DNA of 37,197 nt from contig DDQK01000037.1 of the NCBI GenBank assembly GCA_002342665.1, positions 1 through 37,197 on the forward strand. Direction: 5' to 3'. Positions within the stretch are counted from its first letter, which is position 1, and each line of letters opens with the position of its first letter. Source of the DNA: Prevotella sp. UBA2444. Its GTDB lineage: Bacteria > Bacteroidota > Bacteroidia > Bacteroidales > Bacteroidaceae. The notes below the pieces were generated by a model. It was not told where the DNA came from. It did not search any database and saw only the letters and a list, made by a program, of their open reading frames with translations. A program made the position numbers and the translations under genes. Shown here piece by piece: positions 14,739 to 22,976 of this stretch.

Positions 14739-17102
14739 TCAGGCTTCCCCGCGCAGGTGCTTGTCCATATTGAGCGCAGCACGACGGCCGTCACCCATGG
14801 CGAGGATTACCGTTGCACCACCGCGGACGATGTCACCACCGGCAAAGATCTCAGCACGCGAAGACTGCATCTCCTCAGAGACGGCAATCGTGTTCTTGCG
14901 GCCGAGTTCGAGGCCAGGGATAGACTTCGGCACGAGCGGGTTGGGGCTGACGCCGACTGCTACGATGACCTGATCGACATCGAGTGTGACGGTCTTGCCC
15001 TCAACGGGTACTGGCGAACGACGTCCTGAGGCATCGGGCTCTCCGAGCTCCATCACCTGCAGCACAGCCTGCTTCACGGCACCTGTCTCGTCGGCGATAT
15101 ATTCGATGGGGTTGTGCAGCGTCAGGAAGTTGATACCCTCCTCCTTGGCATGCTTCACCTCCTCCAGACGGGCAGGCATCTCTACCTCTGAACGACGGTA
15201 TACAAGTGTTACCTCGGCACCCAGTCGCTTGGCCGTACGGCAGGAGTCCATAGCAGTGTTGCCACCACCCACCACGAGCACGCTCTTGGCAGGATTCAGC
15301 GGCGTGTCGGTTGTAGGATTGGCTGCATCCATCAGGTTCACGCGAGTCAGATACTCGTTCGATGACATGATGTTGATCGAGTTCTCACCTGGGATATTCA
15401 TGAAGTTGGGCAGACCGGCACCAGAGCCCACGAAGATGCCCTTGAAGCCTTGCTCCTCGAGCTGCTCCACGCTGATGGTCTTGCCAACGATTACGTCTGT
15501 CTGGAAGTGGACACCCATCTTGGCGAGGTTCTCGATTTCCACGTCTACGATTTTGTTGGGCAGACGGAACTCAGGAATACCGTATTTCAGCACACCGCCG
15601 ATTTCATGCAGTGCCTCGAAGACAAACACATCGTAGCCCTTCTTCACCATGTCGCCAGCGAACGAAAGTCCGGCAGGGCCGGAACCCACGACGGCAATCT
15701 TGATGCCGTTGGCGGGAGCAATTTCTGGCAGAGAGATATTTCCGCTCTCGCGCTCGAAATCGGCTGCAAAGCGTTCCAGATAGCCGATGGCTACAGGCTT
15801 CGAGTTCATCTTCAGGTGGATACACTTGCTCTCGCACTGTTTCTCCTGCGGACATACACGGCCACAGACAGCGGGTAGGGCAGAGGTATCCTTCAGCACC
15901 TTGGCTGCTGCAAGGAACTGTCCGCGCTCGATGTTCTTCACAAACGAGGGGATATTGATATTCACGGGACAACCCTCGATACAGCTGGGCTTGCCGCAGT
16001 CGAGACAGCGCTTGGCTTCGAGCATCGCCTGTTCCTTGGTGAGGCCGATGTTTACCTCCTCAGTACGAGTGGTGGCGCGATACACGGGGTCGAGCTCTGG
16101 CATCACTACGCGCTCTATCTGGGTGCGCTCCTTGGGTTTCATGGCCTGCTGGAGCTCCTTGCGCCAGGCGGCGTTGCGGTCAGTAAGAATTTCGATGGTG
16201 TCATTGGTGGGGTCGGCATCCATGACGATGTCGGTGGAGGGGACGGCGGAAGTACCGCCGTTTACTGGAGCGTCGGCATCGAGGTGCTCCTCGAAGTGGG
16301 CCAGCTCCTCCTGCTCCTCGCGCTTGAAGGTACCCATGCGCTTGAACATCTCGTCCCAGTCAACGAGGGCGCCGTCAAACTCAGGACCGTCGATGCAGAC
16401 AAACTTGGTCTTGCCTCCGATGGTGAGTCGGCAGGCACCGCACATACCCGTTCCGTCCACCATGATGGTGTTCAGGGATACTTCGCAGGGGATGCCGTGC
16501 TTCTGAGCCGTGAGGTTTGAGAACTTCATCATGATGGGAGGGCCGATGGCAAATACTTTGTCAACGTGCTCCTGCTCGAAGAACTTCTCCATGCCAACCG
16601 TCACCACACCCTTTTCGCCATACGATCCGTCGTCGGTCATGATGATAACCTCATCAGACGACTCGCGAACCTTGTCCTCAAGGATAATCAAATCCTTCGA
16701 GCGTCCAGCCATTACTGACAGCACTCGGTTGCCAGCCTTCTTCAGTGCCTGGATGATGGGCAGCATCGGGGCTACACCGAGACCGCCGCCAGCACAGACG
16801 ACGGTGCCATACTTCTCGATCTTCGTGGGGTTGCCCAGCGGGCCTACCACATCCGTCACGTAGTCTCCTTCGTTGAGGGCGCAGAGTTTCTTCGAAGAGA
16901 GTCCCACCATCTGCACTACCAGGGTGATGGTGCCCTTCTCGATGTCGGCACCAGCGATGGTCAGCGGCATGCGCTCACCCTTCTTTCCTACACGCACGAT
17001 GACGAAGTTACCAGCCTTACGGCTCTTGGCGATCAGCGGCGCCTCAATCTCAAAGAGAAATACCTTCTCCGAGAATTGTTCCTTTCTGATAATCTTATTC
17101 AT
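14739..17102 (-). CDS. Fused ferredoxin-NADP reductase / glutamate-synthase-type flavoprotein (NfnAB/SudAB-like)
   Basis: A 787-aa fusion. The N-terminal ~270 residues resemble the FAD/NAD-binding subunit of dihydroorotate dehydrogenase B and sulfide dehydrogenase/NfnA, with a [2Fe-2S] Cys cluster in GTGMCGACRLTIGG and VCIDGP. After an acidic linker (about 270-330), the C-terminal half resembles the NADPH-dependent glutamate synthase small subunit/NfnB. It has cluster cysteines CLDCGKPSCIEGCP and CGRVCPQEKQCESKC, an FAD-binding GSGPAGLS and an NAD(P)-binding VVGGGNTAMD. It probably moves electrons between NAD(P)H and ferredoxin or glutamate synthase; which reaction dominates cannot be told. 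The fused arrangement is known in Bacteroidetes. It starts 27 bases after serS. Confidence 0.88.
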   Translation of the reverse strand: MNKIIRKEQFSEKVFLFEIEAPLIAKSRKAGNFVIVRVGKKGERMPLTIAGADIEKGTITLVVQMVGLSSKKLCALNEGDYVTDVVGPLGNPTKIEKYGTVVCAGGGLGVAPMLPIIQALKKAGNRVLSVMAGRSKDLIILEDKVRESSDEVIIMTDDGSYGEKGVVTVGMEKFFEQEHVDKVFAIGPPIMMKFSNLTAQKHGIPCEVSLNTIMVDGTGMCGACRLTIGGKTKFVCIDGPEFDGALVDWDEMFKRMGTFKREEQEELAHFEEHLDADAPVNGGTSAVPSTDIVMDADPTNDTIEILTDRNAAWRKELQQAMKPKERTQIERVVMPELDPVYRATTRTEEVNIGLTKEQAMLEAKRCLDCGKPSCIEGCPVNINIPSFVKNIERGQFLAAAKVLKDTSALPAVCGRVCPQEKQCESKCIHLKMNSKPVAIGYLERFAADFERESGNISLPEIAPANGIKIAVVGSGPAGLSFAGDMVKKGYDVFVFEALHEIGGVLKYGIPEFRLPNKIVDVEIENLAKMGVHFQTDVIVGKTISVEQLEEQGFKGIFVGSGAGLPNFMNIPGENSINIMSSNEYLTRVNLMDAANPTTDTPLNPAKSVLVVGGGNTAMDSCRTAKRLGAEVTLVYRRSEVEMPARLEEVKHAKEEGINFLTLHNPIEYIADETGAVKQAVLQVMELGEPDASGRRSPVPVEGKTVTLDVDQVIVAVGVSPNPLVPKSIPGLELGRKNTIAVSEEMQSSRAEIFAGGDIVRGGATVILAMGDGRRAALNMDKHLRGEA

Positions 17103-17129
17103 TTCCTGTCTTTGTTTAGTTTCTAACGA

Positions 17130-18449
17130 TTAGTCGATGATGTCGCAGCCCATGTAGGGAACCAGGGCGGCAGGCACCTTGATGCCCTGCTCCGTCTGGT
17201 TGTTCTCCAGCAGTGCAGCCACGATGCGGGGCAGAGCCAGGGCCGAGCCGTTCAGCGTGTGGCAGAGCTCAGGCTTCTTCGAGCCCTCAGGACGATAGCG
17301 GCACTTTAGGCGGTTGGCCTGATAGGTGTCGAAATTGGATACACTCGATACCTCGAGCCAGCGGCCCTGAGCCTCCGAGTACACCTCGAAGTCGTAGCAG
17401 ATGGCACTCGTAAAGCTCTGATCTCCACCGCATAACAGTAGAATCCTATAGGGAAGTTCGAGTTTCTTCAACAGTCCCTCCACGTGTTCCAGCATCTCCT
17501 TGTGGCTCTCCTTCGAGTGCTCAGGCTTATCGATGCGTACGATCTCAATCTTCGAGAACTCGTGCAGACGGTTCAGTCCTCTGACGTCCTTGCCATACGA
17601 GCCGGCCTCTCTGCGGAAGCACTCCGTGTAGGCGCAGTTCTTGATGGGCAGATCCTTCTCATCGAGTATCACATCGCGATAGATATTTGTCACAGGCACC
17701 TCGGCCGTGGGGATGAGATAGAAGTCATCCACCTCGCAGTGGTACATCTGCCCCTCCTTGTCGGGCAGCTGGCCCGTACCGTAGCCTGATGCGGCATTCA
17801 CCACCGTGGGGGGCATAATCTCCGTATAGCCGCTCTTGCGGGCCTCGTCGAGGAAGAAATTGATCAGTGCTCTCTGCAGGCGGGCGCCCTTGCCGATGTA
17901 GACGGGGAATCCGGCGCCTGTGATCTTCACGCCCAGGTCGAAGTCGATCAGATTGTATTTCTTTGCCAGCTCCCAGTGGGGCAGGGGATTCTCGATGCCC
18001 AGCTTGGGATTCACGTCCCAGTTACCTACGGTATCCTCGGCCGTGCACTCCTTCAGGTTCGACTTCACCACGCGGTTGTCTTCGGCGGCTTTGCCCTCCG
18101 GCACTTCGTCGTAGGGGATGTTGGGGATGGTGCAGAGTAGCTGCGTCATCTCCTCTTGGGCACGGGCCATCTGCTCGTCCATCTCTTTCGATTTCTCCTT
18201 CAGCTGGGCCACCTGAGCCTTTACCTGTTCGGCCTCCTCCTTTTTGCCCTGCTTCATCAGACCACCGATCTGACTCGACAGTTGTTTCTGTTCGTTCAGG
18301 CTCTTATCGAGCTCCTGCTGGGCCTCGCGACGCTTCTTGTCGATGGCTTGTACCTGCCCGATGGCTTCCTTGGCATTAGGGAAATGCTTCTTCTCCAAAC
18401 CGCGAATCACGCGTTCGGTTTCCTCATTGATGAGTTTGAGTGTTAACAT
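17130..18449 (-). CDS. serS: Seryl-tRNA synthetase
   Basis: Class II aminoacyl-tRNA synthetase charging tRNA-Ser. At 439 aa it is slightly longer than many bacterial SerRS. The N-terminal ~110 residues form the charged helical tRNA-binding arm (long coiled coil with KEKSKEMDEQ). The catalytic core shows TAEVPVTN, FRREAGSYGKDVRGLNRLHEF (motif 2) and LNGSALALPRIVAALLENNQ (motif 3). It has its own well-formed promoter (18493-18524) with a leader of about 38 nt, and heads the run serS, flavoprotein, ttcA, PD40, phosphorylase, mnmE. Confidence 0.97.
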   Translation of the reverse strand: MLTLKLINEETERVIRGLEKKHFPNAKEAIGQVQAIDKKRREAQQELDKSLNEQKQLSSQIGGLMKQGKKEEAEQVKAQVAQLKEKSKEMDEQMARAQEEMTQLLCTIPNIPYDEVPEGKAAEDNRVVKSNLKECTAEDTVGNWDVNPKLGIENPLPHWELAKKYNLIDFDLGVKITGAGFPVYIGKGARLQRALINFFLDEARKSGYTEIMPPTVVNAASGYGTGQLPDKEGQMYHCEVDDFYLIPTAEVPVTNIYRDVILDEKDLPIKNCAYTECFRREAGSYGKDVRGLNRLHEFSKIEIVRIDKPEHSKESHKEMLEHVEGLLKKLELPYRILLLCGGDQSFTSAICYDFEVYSEAQGRWLEVSSVSNFDTYQANRLKCRYRPEGSKKPELCHTLNGSALALPRIVAALLENNQTEQGIKVPAALVPYMGCDIID

Positions 18450-18492
18450 GTTAAATACGTATTTATTTGTTCAAATTTCGATTTCTAAGGTG

Positions 18493-18524
18493 CAAAGGTA
18501 CGAATAAATGAGATAAATACCAAA
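18493..18524 (-). promoter_or_regulatory. serS promoter, full Bacteroidetes consensus
   Basis: On the - strand TTTG (18521-18524), exactly 20 nt, then TACCTTTG (18493-18500). The transcript should start near 18487. Confidence 0.8.
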
Positions 18525-18606
18525 TTTATTTGGATATTTCCGAATGAGAGGGCCTTCGAGCGCAGCTCAAACGTACTAAATCTTGCTGACAGCAAAGAAT
18601 ATCAGC

Positions 18607-18647
18607 ATAAAAAGCAGAAATCCCGCTACTCCTTGCGGAGCGCGGGA
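18607..18647 (-). terminator. Terminator after rpmA
   Basis: A stem TCCCGC/GCGGGA (18621-18626 with 18642-18647) encloses a second CTCC/GGAG stem. On the - strand it is followed by a T-rich stretch (ATTTCTGCTTTTT, to 18607). It ends the rplU-rpmA transcript before serS. The rest of this gap (18525-18606) holds only a short TTGCT/AGCAA hairpin. Confidence 0.7.
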
Positions 18648-18686
18648 CTCTGTTGTTTGTTTGGAATAAGTCTTTTTGAATAAATG

Positions 18687-18950
18687 TTAGGCCTCAGCGT
18701 TTGGAATCACTGATACAACGCTCTTGTTGAACTTGCCCTTGTGGAACTGAACCGTTCCGTCGACGAGTGCAAACAGCGTATCGTCTTTACCGATAGCAAC
18801 ATTGTTGCCAGGATTGTGCTTCGTACCGCGCTGGCGAACGATGATGTTGCCTGCCAGGCACTGCTGACCGCCGAAAATCTTGACGCCAAGTCGCTGAGCA
18901 GCGCTCTCACGACCGTTCTTAGAACTACCTACACCTTTTTTATGAGCCAT
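18687..18950 (-). CDS. rpmA: 50S ribosomal protein L27
   Basis: An 87-aa ribosomal protein of the peptidyl-transferase region. [24 protein letters not shown] and the later [13 protein letters not shown] are diagnostic. It lacks the Firmicutes-type N-terminal extension that requires cleavage. It follows rplU by 18 bases in the usual L21-L27 operon. Confidence 0.98.
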   Translation of the reverse strand: MAHKKGVGSSKNGRESAAQRLGVKIFGGQQCLAGNIIVRQRGTKHNPGNNVAIGKDDTLFALVDGTVQFHKGKFNKSVVSVIPNAEA

Positions 18951-18968
18951 TTCTAAGTCCTCCTAAAT

Positions 18969-19286
18969 TTAAGCGATTACTGATTTGATTTCTAACTGTG
19001 TGAACTGTTCGCGATGACCGTTGCGCTTACGAGAGTCCTTGCGGCGCTTCATCTTGAACACGATCACCTTGTCGCCCTTTACCAACGGCTCGATGACCTC
19101 ACATACTACCTTGGCTCCCTCTACGGTCGGAGCACCTACCTTGACTGCACCGTCAGCATCTACGAGCAGCACCTTGTCAAATTCAACAGTCTTGCCCTGC
19201 TCGGCATCCTTGATGTGATGCACGAAGAGCTTCTTGCCTTGCTCGGCCTTAAACTGCTGACCCTGAATTTCTACAATTGCGTACAT
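18969..19286 (-). CDS. rplU: 50S ribosomal protein L21
   Basis: A 105-aa large-subunit protein. It starts [17 protein letters not shown] and contains the typical [16 protein letters not shown] near the C-terminus that contacts 23S rRNA. The frame remains open upstream to 19364, but that part is leader RNA and lies between the promoter and the conserved start, so the ATG at 19286 is chosen. It is the first gene of the L21-L27 operon. Confidence 0.98.
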   Translation of the reverse strand: MYAIVEIQGQQFKAEQGKKLFVHHIKDAEQGKTVEFDKVLLVDADGAVKVGAPTVEGAKVVCEVIEPLVKGDKVIVFKMKRRKDSRKRNGHREQFTQLEIKSVIA

Positions 19287-19376
19287 TTTGCTTTTTAATT
19301 GTTTGTATTTTAGGGGTTTTTCCGCGAGGCGGCACACGTTCGTGCGCACTTCATTCTGCCCCAACGGACTCTAACG
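19287..19376 (-). promoter_or_regulatory. Structured 5' leader of rplU-rpmA (candidate autoregulatory element)
   Basis: The leader from the proximal promoter contains three hairpins on the - strand: CCCC...GGGG near its 5' end, GCGCACG/CGTGTGC, and CCGC/GCGG followed by A and C runs. Ribosomal-protein leaders of this kind often bind the encoded protein. That role is inferred from position only. Confidence 0.45.
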
Positions 19377-19381
19377 GGGTG

Positions 19382-19389
19382 CAAAGGTA
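19382..19389 (-). promoter_or_regulatory. Proximal -7 element of rplU
   Basis: TACCTTTG on the - strand, about 96 bases before the rplU ATG. No TTTG lies at the expected -33 distance, so it may be weak or activator-dependent, or secondary to the distal promoter at 19564-19595. Confidence 0.5.
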
Positions 19390-19557
19390 CTATTTTTATT
19401 TGAGATTTGAGGAATGAGCTTTGAGATTTATGATAAGTTTAGCAAAGTTTAACTTTTCGGGCTGCGGAAATCAATAAAGGGACTACTTTCGCAAGCCGTC
19501 CCTCTATATCTTCAATAGGTATTAGTTTTCTAAGGTAAAAAGATTGTTTTCAGGATA
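19390..19557 (-). ncRNA. Candidate small RNA or long rplU leader
   Basis: Downstream of a full-consensus - strand promoter there is no gene for about 270 bases. The RNA would include a hairpin GGGAC...GTCCC (in 19478-19502) followed by TTTATTGATTT, and an alternative larger pairing GGCTTGCG-AAA with TTTCCGCAGCC. Either a short stand-alone RNA or an extended leader read into rplU fits. I do not recognise a known RNA family. Confidence 0.3.
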
Positions 19558-19563
19558 ACGATG

Positions 19564-19595
19564 CAAAGTTAAGCTTTTTTTCTTTTCCTGCCAAA
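19564..19595 (-). promoter_or_regulatory. Full-consensus promoter facing rplU, with no adjacent gene
   Basis: On the - strand TTTG (19592-19595), 20 nt, TAACTTTG (19564-19571). It starts transcription near 19557, well upstream of rplU. Confidence 0.7.
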
Positions 19596-19727
19596 TTTTT
19601 TACCGACTTTTTTTCAATATCCGCGCATGTGCGGGTACACAACTGCAAAATTTATCAAATATTAACACTTTTGGACGTGCAATCGATTGATTCTTGACCT
19701 AAAACAAGACAAAGCAAGGCACTCGGT

Positions 19728-19853
19728 GTGGAGCAGATGATCTGCCCACTGACTTCCCTTATTATTATAAATAAGGTACGTACGTCATGGAGTAACCATG
19801 CAAATCCCCCATGCTTTGAGCCCACAGAAAAAGAAGTTCTTTTTCCTTTAAAG
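19728..19853 (+). other. Row of hairpins in the rplU/hypothetical gap
   Basis: Successive inverted repeats: GTGG(A)GCAG/CTGCCCAC (19728-19749), CCTTATT/AATAAGG (19757-19776), GTACGTAC (19776-19783), CATGG/CCATG (19786-19800), GAAAAAGAA/TTCTTTTTC (19827-19845) and CTTTAAAG (19846-19853). No open reading frame of note is present. The rest of the gap (19596-19727) shows one more stem, CCGC/GCGG near 19621-19634. It may be a structured RNA or clustered protein-binding sites. Confidence 0.5.
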
Positions 19854-19904
19854 GTCTTTTATGTTGATGTGGGTACACTCTATCTTTTATTTTTCGGGTA
19901 GTTA

Positions 19905-19936
19905 TTTGGAAATTTCGGATTTTCTCCGTAAATTTG
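19905..19936 (+). promoter_or_regulatory. Promoter of the 262-aa membrane protein gene
   Basis: TTTG (19905-19908), a 20-nt spacer, TAAATTTG (19929-19936). The start should be near 19942, leaving a leader of about 37 nt before the ATG at 19979. Confidence 0.75.
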
Positions 19937-19978
19937 CAGGCATCAACTCACTTTTTTTACAGAATAATAGGAACGAAT

Positions 19979-20767
19979 ATGAACATCAAGGTACATACTC
20001 CGAAGAGCCTGAAGCTGGGCAGTGGCCTGTCTTCGCTCAAGCAGCTGCTGCTGTCGCTCGTAGCCACCACCATCTCCATCGTGCTCACTTTCGGCACTGC
20101 GGCACTGATTGAAAACAGGAAGAAGGAGAGCGAGAAGCGCGAGATGGTGATGATGATACTCTCCGACATGTCGAACTATGTGGACAAGCTCGAGGCAACC
20201 GACTCTGTGGTCAATGCCATGTTCGAGTCCCAACTGAGCATACTGGAGCAGCCGGAGAGCTTCGAGAGCCGCAAGTACGAGATGGCGCAGCTGCTCGTGG
20301 TTTTCGATGAGCGGTCATCTGCGACGGTAGAGAATATCTTTTCGTCGAACGTCGAGACGGTGAAAACGCTGGGTAACATCCTCTTCACCGAGAAGGTGTC
20401 TGAGTTCTATCTGAACCGGAAGCAGCTCTACGACATGTTCGGACTGCTGAAAAAGGAGCTCTTCCAGTCGGAGGGTGACATCCTTAGTACTTACGACAAT
20501 CTGGCAAAGGCCAATCTGGTGCCAATCGTTGGTACGTGCGAAAACACGCTGCATGCCGAGCGCCGTATCCTGAGTCAGTGCCAGCAGATGATGGATGTGG
20601 GTGACAGTGAGCTGGCCGAGTTTGCCAGTAAGCGCGAGGCCCTGAGCCTGAAGTCAGACACTCTACAGGGACAGTCGTCGCAGCAGAAGATGGATGAGCG
20701 CCTCCGTAGGTTCTGGCAGGCTCTGGAAGCGGGCAGGCAAAACAGCAACAAGGCCGGGCAACAGTAG
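19979..20767 (+). CDS. Membrane-anchored hypothetical protein (262 aa)
   Basis: One hydrophobic segment near the N-terminus (about 22-43, LLLSLVATTISIVLTFGTAALI) is followed by a basic/acidic stretch (ENRKKESEKRE) and a long, mostly helical soluble part, probably periplasmic or cytoplasmic depending on topology. No catalytic motif is visible. I do not recognise a named family, though similar short single-TM proteins occur in Bacteroidetes. The frame extends to a TTG at 19934 inside the promoter, so the ATG at 19979 is taken as start. It is a single-gene unit with its own promoter, and its last codons form part of a terminator hairpin. Confidence 0.8.
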   Translation: MNIKVHTPKSLKLGSGLSSLKQLLLSLVATTISIVLTFGTAALIENRKKESEKREMVMMILSDMSNYVDKLEATDSVVNAMFESQLSILEQPESFESRKYEMAQLLVVFDERSSATVENIFSSNVETVKTLGNILFTEKVSEFYLNRKQLYDMFGLLKKELFQSEGDILSTYDNLAKANLVPIVGTCENTLHAERRILSQCQQMMDVGDSELAEFASKREALSLKSDTLQGQSSQQKMDERLRRFWQALEAGRQNSNKAGQQ

Positions 20768-20783
20768 TGTGCGCCCGGCCTTG
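20749..20783. terminator. GC-rich hairpin between convergent genes
   Basis: CAAGGCCGGGC (20749-20759) pairs perfectly with GCCCGGCCTTG (20773-20783). The stem spans the stop codon of the 262-aa gene and faces the glmM end at 20813. No T-tract follows, but position suggests termination for both strands. Confidence 0.6.
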
Positions 20784-20812
20784 CTGGTCTTCAGTCAGAG
20801 AGTCTTGACCTG

Positions 20813-22204
20813 TTATTTCTGCATATCGTAAACTACCTGCATCAGGCGCTTGCCCAGTTCATCAGCCTGTGCCATCGTCTGAGCCTCGCTGTAGACGCGG
20901 ATGATGGGCTCGGTGTTCGACTTGCGCAGGTGAACCCAGCGGTCAGGGAAATCGATCTTCACGCCATCGATGTCGTTGACGGTGGCAGAGTTGTCTTGAG
21001 CAAACATTTCCTTCACCTTCACCAGGATGGCGTCTACATCTGTCTCGGGCGTCAGGTCGATGCGGTTCTTGGCTATCTGATAGTCGGGGAATGTGGCTCT
21101 CAGCTGCGATGCGGTGCATCCCTTCTGTGCAAGGCTGGAGAGGAAGAGCACGATGCCCACGAGAGCATCGCGTCCGTAGTGGCTCTCGGGGTAGATCACT
21201 CCACCGTTGCCCTCGCCTCCAATGACGGCTCCCACCTGTTTCATCTTCGTGGTGACGTTCACCTCGCCGACGGCAGCGGCTGTGTACTGTCCTCCGTGGC
21301 GCTCCGTGATGTCACGCAGGGCCCGTGTGCTGCTCAGGTTCGATACGGTGTTGCCTGGCGTGTGGCTCAGCACGTAGTCGGCTACGCTCACCAGGGTGTA
21401 TTCCTCGCCGAACATGACGCCGTTCTCGCAGATGAATGCGAGGCGATCCACGTCAGGGTCGACCACGATGCCAAGATCGAATCTGCCTTGTCTCATGCGC
21501 TCCATGATGCCCTGCAGATTCTTCTCCAGCGGTTCGGGGTTGTGGGCGAACTGGCCGTTGCACTCGCCGTTGAGTATCTCGTAGTCAGCACCGAGGGCCT
21601 CGAACAGGCGGGGCAGAATGCGCCCTCCCACGCTGTTGATGGTATCGGCGCAGAGGCGGAAGTGGCGCTTGCGGATGGCTTCGATATCGGCCAGCCGTAG
21701 CTGGAGCACGGCCTGGATGTGGCGCTCGTCGAACGTGTCGTCTTCCTGATAGCTGCCCAAATGATCCACGTCGGCATAGTCAAAGTCCTCGCGTGCAGCG
21801 ACGTCAAGCACCTCGGCTCCCTCGTCGGCAGTCAGGAATTCTCCCTCGCTGTTGAGCAGCTTCAGTGCGTTCCACTGTCGTGGATTGTGGGATGCTGTGA
21901 TGATGATTCCTCCGTCGGCTTGTGCCATTCGGACGGCCAGCTCGGTGGTTGGGGTGGTGGCGTAGCCGATGTTCAGCACATCTAATCCCATGCCCATGAG
22001 TGTGCCGCAGACCACGTTCTTGACCATCTCGCCTGAGATGCGTCCGTCGCGTCCTACGACGATTTTCGTGGCCTCAGGGTTTCTGCGCTTGATGAGTGTG
22101 GCGTAGGCCGTTGTAAACTTGACGATGTCGAGTGGATTGAGTGTATCACCGGTTTGTCCGCCGATGGTACCGCGGATACCGGAGATGGATTTGATGAGTG
22201 TCAT
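20813..22204 (-). CDS. glmM: Phosphoglucosamine mutase / phosphohexomutase
   Basis: Predicted to interconvert glucosamine-6-phosphate and glucosamine-1-phosphate for UDP-GlcNAc and peptidoglycan synthesis. It is 463 aa of the alpha-D-phosphohexomutase fold. The phosphoserine loop TASHNP is at 103-108 (S105), the metal loop is DPDVDRLAF, and the sugar/phosphate-binding region GGEGNGG and C-terminal RKSNTEPIIR are present. The N-terminus ISGIRGTIGG is the GlmM/ManB-type start. Some Bacteroidetes paralogues act on other hexoses, so the substrate is likely but not certain. It follows the DUF4827 gene by 21 bases. Confidence 0.9.
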   Translation of the reverse strand: MTLIKSISGIRGTIGGQTGDTLNPLDIVKFTTAYATLIKRRNPEATKIVVGRDGRISGEMVKNVVCGTLMGMGLDVLNIGYATTPTTELAVRMAQADGGIIITASHNPRQWNALKLLNSEGEFLTADEGAEVLDVAAREDFDYADVDHLGSYQEDDTFDERHIQAVLQLRLADIEAIRKRHFRLCADTINSVGGRILPRLFEALGADYEILNGECNGQFAHNPEPLEKNLQGIMERMRQGRFDLGIVVDPDVDRLAFICENGVMFGEEYTLVSVADYVLSHTPGNTVSNLSSTRALRDITERHGGQYTAAAVGEVNVTTKMKQVGAVIGGEGNGGVIYPESHYGRDALVGIVLFLSSLAQKGCTASQLRATFPDYQIAKNRIDLTPETDVDAILVKVKEMFAQDNSATVNDIDGVKIDFPDRWVHLRKSNTEPIIRVYSEAQTMAQADELGKRLMQVVYDMQK

Positions 22205-22225
22205 TTTAGTATGTATAAATAATCG

Positions 22226-22852
22226 TTATGCTTCTCGTTCGAAGGTGATGATGTAGTAGTATGGCCTGACGTTGCTCGATGCTGTGGCGTGGCCTTGTGT
22301 ATGGGGCACGATGAGCCTCACCTTTGATATCTCGTCTTGCATCGACTTGGGGCGTCCTATATTGACGTAAGCCAGTGGCACAAGCCATCCTGCGGGCACT
22401 GATGCGCTGGAGTAGGCGAGTGTCATCATCCCGGAGGTGAAAGAGGCTGTGAAGGTGCCGCTGGAGCGCGTGACTCTCATCACATCGGGCTCGGATGCCA
22501 TTATGTCAGTGTCGTTCCACAGGTAGAGCGAGTCGCCGATAATGTTGTACTCACGGAATCGGCAGCAGAGGTTGACTGATTCGCCGTCCTTGATCATCTC
22601 GCCGCACCCTTGTCGTACAATCTGCATGTAGACACCGCTCTTGTCGAGCTTGACGAACTCGTTGCGCTCGAGGTTGGTGGTCTTGCCTTGCTTGACGAAC
22701 TGGTCTTCGGAGATGACGGTGATGCTGGAGTCGGCAATGAATTTGGAGATGGCGTTGCGCTCCTTCTCCTTCATGTCGCCATAGGTCTCGTAGTCGTTGC
22801 AACTGGCAAGCACTGCGATGGCGGCTATCATGACAAATAGAAACTTCTTCAT
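22226..22852 (-). CDS. DUF4827 family lipoprotein
   Basis: A 208-aa lipoprotein: MKKFLFVMIAAIAVLASC gives a signal peptide with lipobox LASC (Cys 18). The body matches the Bacteroidetes DUF4827 pattern, with a predicted FKBP-like beta-rich region (VNLCCRFREYNI, WLVPLAYVNIGRP). The presence of peptidyl-prolyl isomerase activity is not established. The ATG at 22852 is 9 bases from the -7 element; the frame continues upstream to 22906 but includes the promoter. It is the first gene of a probable two-gene operon with glmM. Confidence 0.8.
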   Translation of the reverse strand: MKKFLFVMIAAIAVLASCNDYETYGDMKEKERNAISKFIADSSITVISEDQFVKQGKTTNLERNEFVKLDKSGVYMQIVRQGCGEMIKDGESVNLCCRFREYNIIGDSLYLWNDTDIMASEPDVMRVTRSSGTFTASFTSGMMTLAYSSASVPAGWLVPLAYVNIGRPKSMQDEISKVRLIVPHTQGHATASSNVRPYYYIITFEREA

Positions 22853-22860
22853 ATCGTGTG

Positions 22861-22868
22861 CAAAGTTA
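22861..22868 (-). promoter_or_regulatory. -7 element for DUF4827-glmM
   Basis: TAACTTTG on the - strand only 8 bases upstream of the ATG, implying a nearly leaderless transcript. No -33 TTTG at the usual spacing. Confidence 0.45.
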
Positions 22869-22976
22869 AGAAAAAGAATTGGTTTTGGCATGAATTTCAT
22901 CGACAAAGACGGATTTTTTTGTTTATTTTAAGTTTCCGTGCCGTTTTTGCCGTGATAATGCCTGCTATCCGTGTCT

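Noticed and set aside
19861..20112. 83-aa open frame upstream of the membrane protein gene
   Set aside because: It spans the promoter and the start of the real gene in another frame and has no coding character.
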